This document shows, in pieces, positions 16,932 through 25,968 of a stretch of 64,000 nucleotides of DNA (positions are counted from its first letter, which is position 1; every line of letters starts with the position of its first letter). Location: contig NZ_RCUV01000002.1 of the NCBI RefSeq assembly GCF_003667545.1, positions 62,001 through 126,000 on the forward strand. The letters run 5' to 3'. The notes below the pieces were generated by a model, which had not been told where the DNA came from, searched no databases, and was given only the letters and a program-made list of their open reading frames with translations. Position numbers and translations under genes: made by a program. Source of the DNA: Mycetocola manganoxydans (GTDB lineage: Bacteria > Actinomycetota > Actinomycetes > Actinomycetales > Microbacteriaceae).

Positions 16932-17642
16932 TCAACGAGCTCGAACCGCGGATGCCACGTACACCGTGTTCGCGGACGTCCCGCCGGTGAGCGGGTTCGC
17001 GAACGAGACCACGTGCGCGTCGACGGTGTCGAACACCTCGGCCAGCAGCGCCGAGTAGGCGTCGTCGGGCGGATCGTCCGACCAGAGCGCGAATGCTCCC
17101 CTGGGCTCGAGGTGCGCAGCCGCCCGCTGGATACCCTCCACCGTGTAGAAGCCCGCGGAGTTCTCGTTGAGCAGGTGGCGGGGCGAGTGATCGATGTCGA
17201 CGAGAATCGCGTCGTAGCGCGAATCGGATGCCGGCTCCGATCGCATGAGAGCAAAGAAATCGTCGTGGACGAGGCGAGAGCGAGCATCCGTCACGATGGG
17301 GGTGGACACCGGCAGCAGCTCGCGCTGGTGCCAGTCGATGACGGCGTCGAGCGCGTCGACGACGGTCATGCTGGAGACGCGTTCGTGGGTGAGGACCGCT
17401 TCGGCGGTGTAGCCCAGGCCGAGTCCGCCGACGACGACGGTGAGGGCGTCACCCTCGACGGCAGCGAGGCCGAGGTGGGCGAGTTCGATCTCGGCGACGG
17501 GGAACAGGCTCGACATGAGGAACTCGTCGCCGAGCTTGACCTCGTAGATGTCGACGTCGAGGGCAGGGTCGTGGCGGCGCCGAAGGCTGACCTCGCCGAG
17601 CGGGGTCTCCTGCCAAGCGAGTTCTTCGAACCGGAGGCTCAT
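16932..17642 (-). CDS. spermidine-synthase-like SAM-dependent methyltransferase
   Basis: 236 residues with a Rossmann methyltransferase fold: VVVGGLGLGYTAEAVL as the nucleotide loop, VVDALDAVIDWH as the acidic second strand, and YDAILVDIDHSP as motif for the fourth strand. This resembles the spermine/spermidine synthase superfamily, but the polyamine-binding residues cannot be confirmed by eye. The start MSLRFEEL at 17642 lacks a clear ribosome site; a longer frame exists. It is transcribed in the same direction as the LCP genes upstream but 105 bases away. Confidence 0.7.
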   Translation of the reverse strand: MSLRFEELAWQETPLGEVSLRRRHDPALDVDIYEVKLGDEFLMSSLFPVAEIELAHLGLAAVEGDALTVVVGGLGLGYTAEAVLTHERVSSMTVVDALDAVIDWHQRELLPVSTPIVTDARSRLVHDDFFALMRSEPASDSRYDAILVDIDHSPRHLLNENSAGFYTVEGIQRAAAHLEPRGAFALWSDDPPDDAYSALLAEVFDTVDAHVVSFANPLTGGTSANTVYVASAVRAR

Positions 17643-17747
17643 CGGATGCCGGCGGTTCGGGAGTAAGTGCGCATGCCCCATGCTCCCACGCCAGCCACAT
17701 TCGTCGGGCAGCGAGCGTATCGAGACGGGCGGCCCGGGCCCCACCCT

Positions 17748-18740
17748 CTAAGGCTGCGCGACCGGCCGGTACTCGTCGAGGGTGTCCTCACGGAAGTGGT
17801 CGCGAACAACAGCGACCTGGTTCCAGTCGACGTCGATCGCCACCTCTCCACCATGGTCTGCGGGGCCAATCACGGGCAGGGTGAAGAACGTGACGTCGTC
17901 CATGCGGAGGTTGCGCAGTTCGAAGCCGAGGCCGACTGCGTACCCGGAAGAGAATCCGCTGTCGACTTCGAGGTACGGAGTGGCCGCCGACATGAGTTCG
18001 GTGATCTTGCCCGGATTGGTCAGAGTCTCCGCACTGAGGAACTTGGCCATGAGCCCTTTGACGAAGGCCTGCTGGTTCCGGAGCCGCTGGATATCTCCGT
18101 CGGTGAACGAATCGGTTTCGCGGACGTACTCAAGCGCCTGCTTCCCGTTGAGCGTTATCGGCCCCTTGTCGAACGAACGGAACGGAACTTCATTATTCAC
18201 TTGGACGCCCCCGAGTGCGTCGGTGATCCCGGCGAAGCCTTCAAAGTCGACGCTCGCAACGCGGTCGATGCGAGCGTCGAGCACCCCCTCAACGGTTTGC
18301 ACCGCTAGTGGAACGCCGCCCAGGACGAGAGCGGTATTCAGACGGTCCTGGCCGTGCCCCGGAATCTCGACCCAGCTGTCCTTCATGAGCGACATCACAT
18401 GAACGCTCTCGCGGTCTCCTGAGACATGGATCACCATCATGGTGTCCGAGCGGGTGCCTTCGACCTCGCCCGGATCAGACCCAGGGCCGCCAGCATCAGA
18501 ACCGATGAGCAGGATGTTTTGGGAAGCATCATCCGTAGCCGCCGGACGATCGGCTTCCGCCGGGAACGATTTCTCGAACCTCTTCGCGCTATCGAACGAG
18601 GCGGACAACCCGTAGGCGTATGCTCCGAGCGCAGCGAGGACTACCACGAGAAAAACCCCGATGACGATCAGTACCGTGCGCAACGGGAACCTAAACCGTC
18701 GTGGCGGCGGGGTTGCGAGATAATCCTGAGGAACGCTCAT
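17748..18740 (-). CDS. LytR-CpsA-Psr (LCP) family wall-polymer ligase
   Basis: 330 residues: short cytosolic tail, one membrane helix at about 25-45, then an extracellular LCP domain beginning at NILLIGSD. Typical LCP elements are RSDTMMVIHV, a KDSWVEIPGHG segment and RLRNQQAFVKGL. The family transfers lipid-linked glycopolymers to peptidoglycan or arabinogalactan. It is the downstream member of a tandem pair, and both copies lie at one end of the glycan locus. Start ATG at 18740 preferred over a TTG at 18752. Confidence 0.9.
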   Translation of the reverse strand: MSVPQDYLATPPPRRFRFPLRTVLIVIGVFLVVVLAALGAYAYGLSASFDSAKRFEKSFPAEADRPAATDDASQNILLIGSDAGGPGSDPGEVEGTRSDTMMVIHVSGDRESVHVMSLMKDSWVEIPGHGQDRLNTALVLGGVPLAVQTVEGVLDARIDRVASVDFEGFAGITDALGGVQVNNEVPFRSFDKGPITLNGKQALEYVRETDSFTDGDIQRLRNQQAFVKGLMAKFLSAETLTNPGKITELMSAATPYLEVDSGFSSGYAVGLGFELRNLRMDDVTFFTLPVIGPADHGGEVAIDVDWNQVAVVRDHFREDTLDEYRPVAQP

Positions 18741-18868
18741 CTTAGTATCCAACCAGATGAATTGATCACCGACGACCCCTTGCCCCGATGCACGCCGCTG
18801 ATACAGGTCTTCACCTTCGTGATCGACTACGCAGCGATCGAGGAGAGCCGCGGTATTGAGAGCCGCGC

Positions 18869-19870
18869 CTAAGCAGCTGGCCTGACCGGAACCTCATATT
18901 TCGAGAGAGTGTCGTCGATGAAGTGCTCCTTGATGACCGCGACCTGATCCCAGTCAACATTGACGACCGACTGGTCTCCCTGCATCCCTGTGCCGAGGGT
19001 CGGCATCGTGAAGAACGCCATGTCAGCCATTCGGATGTCCCGAAGCTCGAACCCGAGGCTACCTGCGTACGTAGAGGAGAATCCCGAGTCGACCGTCAGG
19101 AACGGAGCCATCGACGAAACCAGGTTGTTGATGGTCACCGGGTTGGTCAGAGTCTCCGCACTGAGAATCTTGCGCAGCACGCCCTTGATGTAAATCTGCT
19201 GGTTTCGAACTCGCTGGTAGTCGCCGTCCGCGAACGATTTACGTTCCCGAACGAACTGGAGCGCTTCATCGCCGTTCAGAGTATTGAGCCCCTGTTCGAA
19301 GGATTTGAATGCGACAGGATTGTCTACCTCCACGCCGCCGAGCGCATTGGTGATGCCTTTGAACCCCTCGAAGTCGACGATCGCGATGCGGTCAATGCGG
19401 GAGCCGATGAGTCCTTCAATCGTCTGGACCGCGAGCGGCACTCCCCCGTATGCGAGAGCGGCATTCATCTTCGCCTTACCGTGACCTGGGATATCAACCC
19501 AACTGTCGCGCATGATCGACATCACGTGGACGCTGTCCCGATCCGACGAGATATGCACCACCATCATGGTGTCGGAGCGGCTGCCTTTCGCGTCATCGAT
19601 ATCGCCAGAAAGCTCGCCCCTTTTGTCCGACCCCATCAAGAGGATGTTCTGCGATTTGTTCTCAGCAACGGCCGGCCGCGTCGTCTCCTCGGGAAACACC
19701 TCTTCCACCGCGATTTTCTTGGCGCTGTCGAACGTGCTCGACAGGTTCACGACGTAAACGCCCACAACAGCGACGGCAATCACGAGCAATGCTGCGATCA
19801 GAGTAAGGAAGTTGCGGAGCCCGTGGCTCTTGCGCTCGGGCTGCTCTTTGAACTCGAAGGGGAACGTCAC
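18869..19870 (-). CDS. LytR-CpsA-Psr (LCP) family wall-polymer ligase
   Basis: 333 residues, very similar in plan to its downstream neighbour: membrane helix at about 20-40, NILLMGSDKRGE, RSDTMMVVHI, MRDSWVDIPGHG, RVRNQQIYIKGVL. The long shared blocks suggest a tandem duplication. Same predicted role, attachment of an undecaprenyl-linked glycan to the wall. The GTG at 19870 is a compromise; a TTG at 19891 is also possible and neither has a strong ribosome site. Confidence 0.9.
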   Translation of the reverse strand: MTFPFEFKEQPERKSHGLRNFLTLIAALLVIAVAVVGVYVVNLSSTFDSAKKIAVEEVFPEETTRPAVAENKSQNILLMGSDKRGELSGDIDDAKGSRSDTMMVVHISSDRDSVHVMSIMRDSWVDIPGHGKAKMNAALAYGGVPLAVQTIEGLIGSRIDRIAIVDFEGFKGITNALGGVEVDNPVAFKSFEQGLNTLNGDEALQFVRERKSFADGDYQRVRNQQIYIKGVLRKILSAETLTNPVTINNLVSSMAPFLTVDSGFSSTYAGSLGFELRDIRMADMAFFTMPTLGTGMQGDQSVVNVDWDQVAVIKEHFIDDTLSKYEVPVRPAA

Positions 19871-20015
19871 TAACTCATCAAAGCAGACCAAGCTTCGTGT
19901 TCACCGGGCTGAGCGGCATGCCCAGACCCCCAGTACCGGTGACCTAACCTAGAGGCGCCGGCGCGAGAGGGCATGAAGTCTTTCATTGAGCCCCGATGGA
20001 GCCGTCAGCGCTTTC

Positions 20016-21833
20016 CTATTCTTTGCAGCCGGGAGCGTCAATGGACACCGGCGTCGGCCGGACCATTGGAGTGGTCTGCACGTCGAGCGGCCCATACTCC
20101 GAATCCGCCACACCGGTCATCTTGTAACTGATCGTTAATGACTCCCCTGGAGCAATGACGCGGTTGATCCGCACGACCGGTCTCCCGAGATGAGTGCCTT
20201 CGCTCACAGCCGCGACTTGCTGCCCGTTGACGGACCAAGAATCGATGGTCGCACCTACGGGACCGTAAACCACAAAGTCTGTAGCGATGAAGCCCGGCTG
20301 ATAGTACGGGCCTGTTATGTAGCGCGGTAAACCTGCGGCCTGCTCGCGCGTAATCACGTTTGCCAGCGTGACGTCAATAGAGAATGCGGGTGCATCATTG
20401 GCCGACTCGCACTGCGTCGTTGAGGACGCGACGGAGGCGTTGACGTAGTAGTCCATTTTCGAACCCGTGGTGTCGTTGAAATACACTCCGACAGCGGTCT
20501 GATTCGAGTTATCTTGGGGCAACGCGCCTTGAAGCCGGGTCCCGGCAATGAGTTCCTGTTCGGCCTCGTTGCCACTCCAGATCTTCAGTCGACCTTCATC
20601 GACGGACTTCGCCAAGGCAGCCAATAAGGCATTGGGGTCGCCCGTACCAGATTTCACGGCGTCGAAGATCGACACGGCAGCGGCGGCAAAGAAGGCATCC
20701 TGTTCGGCCGCGCGCGCGTAGCGAAAGTAGACCTCGTTCAGGAGCAGCGGAACGGCATTCGCCGCTGTCAGCGCTTCTCCTGTTACAAGAGACACCGGAC
20801 CGGTTGCGCCCAGCAAGTAGCTCAGGCCTACCGGGTCAAATGAGATGACTCCGTCGATGCGCACGTCGCTCCCAAATTCTTCTGCCCAGTACGCCTTGAC
20901 CAACTCGACGGTCGTTGGAAAATGAGGCGTCGCCGTAATATTCGGAATCCACTCACCGACCGTATCGGAGTAGATGGCAGAGGTCTCTGCATCGAGCGGG
21001 ACGATCGGGTCGGGCCGATCATTGAAGAATTGGCTGCTTGTCGCTTGCTCCGTGATGTCGATCTTGCCGTCGGCCACAGTCAGCCTGGTCATGGCGGCTG
21101 GGTTCCCGCCCGACGCACGCGCCTCGGAATTGCCCTGGAAGATCATCAGATAGTTCCGTGGGCCGCTGGCTCCCAGCGCGTCGGGGAGGACGGAAAGTGG
21201 CTTGATCAGCCCACTGAGAAGCGGACGAACGTCGTCCAGCGTCGTCGAAAGCTTTTCGATTCCGGACGATATTTGAGGCAGAAGGGACGGGGATTCGAGC
21301 GATGTGAGCCGCTCATCGGCCACTTCTACGGCGTCAATCGTCGACTGGAGAAATGTTCCCAAATCGGTCAACGCCGTCACGTCGAATCGGCCATCCACAG
21401 GTTTCAGCGAGGCCAGACTGATGTTCGACGCCGGCACAATGGCGTCCGCCGCGAGATCGTCCGCGGTCTCAGAAACCACACGAAGTGCCGTGAGGTTTGC
21501 GCCCACAATGGGAACACTTTCGAGCGCGGACCACATTCGACCCGTCGTCTGTGCCCGGGCCGCAGCAGTGTGGGCATTCAGTTCAGCCGTCGTCACACCC
21601 GCCGCCTCGGTGTCTCCGGCGAGGATCTGCGCCTTGACCTGCGAGGCAAGCGGGAGTGCGACTTCGAGCTCCCGCTTAACTTCGAGTCCCTTAGGGACCA
21701 TGTTCAGTGCGACGAGACCGCCAACCACAACGAACGCCAAGACGAGTCCCGTCGGAACCCATAAACGGGCGCTCTTGATGAGCGGTTTTCTCGTTGTTTT
21801 AGCGCGTCGGCCCACGGGTCCATCTAAGCGCAC
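20016..21833 (-). CDS. DUF4012-domain membrane-anchored protein
   Basis: 605 residues. A basic tail and one membrane helix (about 24-46) precede a large extracellular DUF4012 region with NYLMIFQGNSEARASGGNPA, DAETSAIYSD and VIRIDGVISFDPVGLSYLLG-type blocks (here VRIDGVISFDP). DUF4012 genes commonly sit in actinobacterial cell-surface polysaccharide loci; no reaction is known. GTG start at 21833. It lies between an exported beta-helix protein and the LCP pair, on the same strand, and may share a transcript with them. Confidence 0.85.
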   Translation of the reverse strand: MRLDGPVGRRAKTTRKPLIKSARLWVPTGLVLAFVVVGGLVALNMVPKGLEVKRELEVALPLASQVKAQILAGDTEAAGVTTAELNAHTAAARAQTTGRMWSALESVPIVGANLTALRVVSETADDLAADAIVPASNISLASLKPVDGRFDVTALTDLGTFLQSTIDAVEVADERLTSLESPSLLPQISSGIEKLSTTLDDVRPLLSGLIKPLSVLPDALGASGPRNYLMIFQGNSEARASGGNPAAMTRLTVADGKIDITEQATSSQFFNDRPDPIVPLDAETSAIYSDTVGEWIPNITATPHFPTTVELVKAYWAEEFGSDVRIDGVISFDPVGLSYLLGATGPVSLVTGEALTAANAVPLLLNEVYFRYARAAEQDAFFAAAAVSIFDAVKSGTGDPNALLAALAKSVDEGRLKIWSGNEAEQELIAGTRLQGALPQDNSNQTAVGVYFNDTTGSKMDYYVNASVASSTTQCESANDAPAFSIDVTLANVITREQAAGLPRYITGPYYQPGFIATDFVVYGPVGATIDSWSVNGQQVAAVSEGTHLGRPVVRINRVIAPGESLTISYKMTGVADSEYGPLDVQTTPMVRPTPVSIDAPGCKE

Positions 21834-21878
21834 CTCGCTGTGAAGCCCAACAACGTGTCGATCACCTTAAGTCCACTT

Positions 21879-23354
21879 CTAAATAGCTCGACCGTTTGCA
21901 TCTATCCAGAAGGATCCATTCGACCAGATTGGTTTTCCGAGAGCACGGTCAAAAAGTGTTGCGCCCGCGCCCGCCGAAGCTGCGGATGGGCGGGTGTTGC
22001 CATCGACCGTACCAATTCTCACGAAGGACTCGAAATGAGCACTTCCGAACCTGTGACCGGGAGTACCCAGGTCGATCTCACCAGATGTCCGCGGTCGAAT
22101 CGGGCTCACTGTGATCCACTCATCGGTCTCCGCATGCCACGACAGCTTCGTCTCACCGTCGACCTGGAGACGTACGACTCCGCTTTCTTGAGCGTCCGCA
22201 TCAAGGAACACCTGAGTCCCCTCAGCGCCGAGCACGCCGACGCGCCGCGCGAACCCGGTTTCCACGTCGATGACCTGGGCCGTCTTGACGAGAGTATTGT
22301 CCACGACTTCAGGGCGTGCGTACTGCGACGTCGTCACTCTGGCGAAAAGACTGCCTGCATCAAGGAGGATCTTCGAGCCGCTTCCTCGTCCGGATTCCGT
22401 GTACACATCCTCGTACGTATTGCTGTTTCCCGCGTCGCGAATGGCACCTGGTGATTCAAAGTACTGCTGGTCAAAGTGGGGGGAGTAGACACGGTTGGCG
22501 GACGACCCCACCATGTTGATTCCCCACCCCCGATTGGCCACAACATCGGGTCCCCAGATCCGTATTTGCTGGGCGTCGGATCCTTCGCACCTTATGCCAT
22601 CGCCATGATTGCCATAGCAACGGACTCGGCGCAGATCGCTGTTGTTGACGTTCCCGCCACCCACGCCTTTGCCCGCCTGGAGGAAGATCCCATGCGAGCC
22701 AAACGAACTGACGGAAACGGCGTCGATTTGGCCGAATCCGTTTGTGCAGTGAATCCCATAACCCTCAGCGTGAGTTGTGCTCTCCGAAAGCGAAGTCAGC
22801 TCGAACGGGCCGATCCGATAGCCCGACGGTCGATGCCCTTCGGAATTCTCTCGAATGCGTAGTCCTGTTTTCCCGGCGGCCCAGAGGAGTTGCGTACCGC
22901 CCATTCCAGATTCGAAGCCACCGCGCCCGCAGTCGAAATCAATCGTCTTGTCAATGACCAGGGTGTCTGAGAGGTAATACCTGCCGGGCGACACGAAGAC
23001 TCGGCCGCCCGGCTCTACGGCATCAAGAGCACGTTGAAAGGCGTCGAGGTTGTCAGTGGCTTGATTTCGGTCCTCGCCCGAATAGTCGCCGACAGCGCCA
23101 AAGTCTCTCACGTCGCATTGATAGACGCGAGAGTATCGAGCATCGAGAACCGCGCGTGCCTCAGCTTCGTCGTCGGACAGTAGCTTGGCGAGATCTCGTT
23201 CAGTATACGAACCGGACCGCATCGTTTGGTCACCGAGCGAAACGGCAGACTGCGCTCCGATACCCGCTGCCACGATTCCGACACCCAGCGCCGGGATAGA
23301 AGCTTTGAGCCAATTCCGTCTCGTTGACAACCCACCCACGTGGTCAGCCTCCAC
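21879..23354 (-). CDS. Tat-exported right-handed beta-helix (pectate-lyase-like) protein
   Basis: 491 residues. The N-terminus STRRNWLK followed by a hydrophobic stretch is a twin-arginine signal. The segment VRDFGAVGDYSG is the start motif of the pectate lyase 3/GH28-like superfamily; several beta-helix turns follow, and the last 130 residues look like a C-terminal adhesion or trimer module. It could cleave or remodel a polysaccharide at the surface. GTG at 23354 has AGGAG seven bases upstream. No catalytic residues can be assigned by eye. Confidence 0.8.
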   Translation of the reverse strand: MEADHVGGLSTRRNWLKASIPALGVGIVAAGIGAQSAVSLGDQTMRSGSYTERDLAKLLSDDEAEARAVLDARYSRVYQCDVRDFGAVGDYSGEDRNQATDNLDAFQRALDAVEPGGRVFVSPGRYYLSDTLVIDKTIDFDCGRGGFESGMGGTQLLWAAGKTGLRIRENSEGHRPSGYRIGPFELTSLSESTTHAEGYGIHCTNGFGQIDAVSVSSFGSHGIFLQAGKGVGGGNVNNSDLRRVRCYGNHGDGIRCEGSDAQQIRIWGPDVVANRGWGINMVGSSANRVYSPHFDQQYFESPGAIRDAGNSNTYEDVYTESGRGSGSKILLDAGSLFARVTTSQYARPEVVDNTLVKTAQVIDVETGFARRVGVLGAEGTQVFLDADAQESGVVRLQVDGETKLSWHAETDEWITVSPIRPRTSGEIDLGTPGHRFGSAHFESFVRIGTVDGNTRPSAASAGAGATLFDRALGKPIWSNGSFWIDANGRAI

Positions 23355-23503
23355 CAGTCACTCCTAGCGGTTTGATGTTTGAGGACGAGGTGAGCATTTC
23401 GACTCGCTTTCAATGGTTGTCGATCGATTGTTACAGAGCCAGCCCCTCGAATCCTGATACGTGCAATCCCCGACAGCTAGAGCCGCGGTCGCTGGCGCTT
23501 CCG

Positions 23504-24600
23504 TCAACCATCGCTTCGGGAACGCCGGCGACCCCGAAGCCTCTTTTCCAGGGGCGCTTCGACGAAGTAGTGCAATGCTGCGGCAGCCGCAACCGCGCAG
23601 ATGAACGAGGCGGCCACCGCTGCGAACAACCACCAATCACTCAGCTCCTGGGTATTGATTCCGATTCGATCCATGGCCTCGAATGCGCCAGTCATCGCCT
23701 GTGTATGAATGAGATAAAACGAGTACGACCAAATCCCCAGTGTCACGAGGGGCTTCGCTCGCAATACCGATGGTCGCTGATTCAAGTCAGCCTGCGCCGC
23801 AGACCAGATAAGGAGGCAAAAGGGGACCAAGGTCACGATGACTCGCGAGTAGGGGTCGTCCACGACGTTTGCCGCGGCGTATCCGGCCAGCGCCACGAAA
23901 GACCCGACCCACAGGGGAACTGCAAACGAGGCCTCTCGCCGTATCAGCAGCGCAAGGATCATCCCTAGAACGAACTCACACAAGCGGGTCGGTGGGAAGA
24001 AGCCGACCACCCATATCCCGAACTCCGTCGTACCCGTCAACGAAACCGCGACCGAAACCGAGAGGACAAGGCTGACGAGCAGTGCACCGACAATCAGGAG
24101 CTTTCGAACCTTCCACTGAGACATCCATCGGTAAAGATAGGGGAACACGAGGTAGAAGAACGCCTCACACGAGAGGCTCCAGAACACTGCGTTCGCCGCG
24201 AAGTAAACGCTTTCCGTTGGAACCCATGATTGCAGGAGAGTGAGCGGGATCAGGTCGACGACGCCGACGCCCCGGCCAGAAGTCACCAGAATCGCTACGG
24301 AAACAAGCCACGCAACCACGTATGCGGGATATATTCTGGCGAACCGGCGCCGGTAAAGGAACGAACCGGGTCATGCTCTCGAGCTGTCCACGCCAACACG
24401 AACCCGCTGACAATATAGAAGAACGAGACGCCGGTCATTCCGGCAGCAAAGACACTCTCGGTCCAGGAATCCTGACCGTAGTATAAAGAGTGGATTCCAA
24501 AGACGACGAATGCGGCAATGAACCGGAGTCCTGTCAGAGAATCAAGCCTTTGGCCATGCTTTCGCCTCAGCGTTTCGGCCGTCCAAATAGTCGCCGTCAT
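23504..24600 (-). pseudogene. acyltransferase-3 (OafA/YrhL) gene with a frameshift
   Basis: Two overlapping frames together make one normal acyltransferase of about 365 residues. The first (24600-24295) begins MTATIWTAETLRR and holds LDSLTGLRFIAAFVVFGIHS with the catalytic-type histidine region and FFYIVSGFVLAW. Near 24360 the family continuation FLYRRRFARIYPAYVVAWL is found in the next frame and runs to 23504. One missing base near 24360 explains this. Such membrane enzymes O-acetylate polysaccharides. Either a true mutation that abolishes it or a sequencing error. Confidence 0.75.
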
Positions 24601-24720
24601 AGTTCCCCCAAGTCAGCCGGACACTCAGTTCGCATTACATCGATAGCAAACTCAATGTGCCGAGCGTACGCTGCAGCTAGCTGTACTGCCCAGAAACCAG
24701 TTTGAACCGGGACTCTGCGA

Positions 24721-25743
24721 TCAGGAGCCCGTACTCGGAAACCCGTTGGGATTATTCGATTGCCATCGCCATGAATCGATGCAAGCATCCTTCACTGTGC
24801 GTGAAGCGGCCCACTGGAGAATTCTTCGAGCCTTGTCCACGGACGCGACGCTCTCAGCTACATCTCCAGTTCTGGGTCCGACCACACGGTATGGGATCTC
24901 TCGGCCGCACGCGTGCGCAAAGGCGTCGATGAGCTCGAGAACCGACGTTCCCGTTCCCGTTCCGAGGTTGAACGAATCGAGTCCGGGCGCGAGCTGTTCC
25001 AGCGCTGCGACGTGCCCCATCGCGAGATCGACGACATGAATGTAGTCCCGCACGCCGGTGCCATCGGGCGTCGGATACCCGGAGCCGAACACAGATACGT
25101 AGTCACGTCGACCGATCGCGACCTGGCTGACGTATGGGAGAAGATTATTCGGCATTCCTCGCGGGTCTTCGCCGAGCTCGCCGCTCTCGTGTGCACCGAC
25201 CGGATTGAAATACCGCAGCACAGCGATGCGCATTTCGGTATCGGCGCGAGCAACATCCCTCAGAATCTGCTCGATCATGAACTTGCTTTGGCCATACGGA
25301 TTCGTGATGCCAACGCCAGTTGGGTTCTCTTCGGTTAGAGGCGATTTGGAAGCATCACCGTACACTGTGGCCGAGGAACTGAAGACGAACTTTCTTACTC
25401 CGTGCTCTTGGAGCCCTCTCATGAGAGTGAGCGTCGAGCCTATGTTGTTGCGGTAGTACTCGATGGGATCGGCGACCGATTCGGCAACGGACTTGTGTCC
25501 CGCCATGTGCACGCAGGCGTCAAACTCTCCTTCGCCAAGAACGCGTGCAAGCTCCGACTCATCGTTGAGGTCCATCTGGTAAAAGCCGACGGTCCGGTCG
25601 GAGAGGCGTCGGATCCGGCGCACGGCCTCGGCATTTCCGTTTGAAAGATTGTCGACGATGTCGACAGAGTGGCCCCGTGCAAGAAGCTCAATAGCGGTGT
25701 GGCTTCCGATGTATCCGGCGCCCCCGGTCAACAGAACTCTCAT
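24721..25743 (-). CDS. galE: UDP-glucose 4-epimerase
   Basis: 340 residues, the standard length. GGAGYIGSH (residues 7-15) binds NAD; S124 and the pair Y150/K154 in NPYGQSK are catalytic; NPVGAH and the C-terminal substrate segment fit GalE. It interconverts UDP-glucose and UDP-galactose (or the N-acetyl forms) and would supply sugar nucleotides for the surrounding glycan locus. ATG at 25743 has a strong GGAGGGGG seven bases upstream. Divergent from the flippase gene. Confidence 0.93.
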   Translation of the reverse strand: MRVLLTGGAGYIGSHTAIELLARGHSVDIVDNLSNGNAEAVRRIRRLSDRTVGFYQMDLNDESELARVLGEGEFDACVHMAGHKSVAESVADPIEYYRNNIGSTLTLMRGLQEHGVRKFVFSSSATVYGDASKSPLTEENPTGVGITNPYGQSKFMIEQILRDVARADTEMRIAVLRYFNPVGAHESGELGEDPRGMPNNLLPYVSQVAIGRRDYVSVFGSGYPTPDGTGVRDYIHVVDLAMGHVAALEQLAPGLDSFNLGTGTGTSVLELIDAFAHACGREIPYRVVGPRTGDVAESVASVDKARRILQWAASRTVKDACIDSWRWQSNNPNGFPSTGS

Positions 25744-25968
25744 TGCGGCACCCCCTCCGATTGCTTCAGTACCCGTTTGCGCCGAGCATAACGGTCTTCG
25801 AATAATAACGGTTCTCGAATATATGATTGGTGAGCGCCGAGCCGGTGCCACCCGTTCTTTGCGCATCTTCGGAGCCGGCTACAAACGTTTAGACGTCGAC
25901 GACCGATCATTGTCGTCGCGCGAGTCCATCAGCCCGCTTGCGAGCATGTGCGCGCCACCCTAACGAAC
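25744..25968. promoter_or_regulatory. divergent intergenic region with 17-base direct repeat
   Basis: The region separates galE from the flippase gene and must hold both promoters. It contains a tandem direct repeat, TAACGGTCTTCGAATAA (25789-25805) and TAACGGTTCTCGAATAT (25806-25822), in an AT-rich setting. This is a candidate regulator site on the galE side. No convincing -35/-10 pair was found. Confidence 0.45.
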
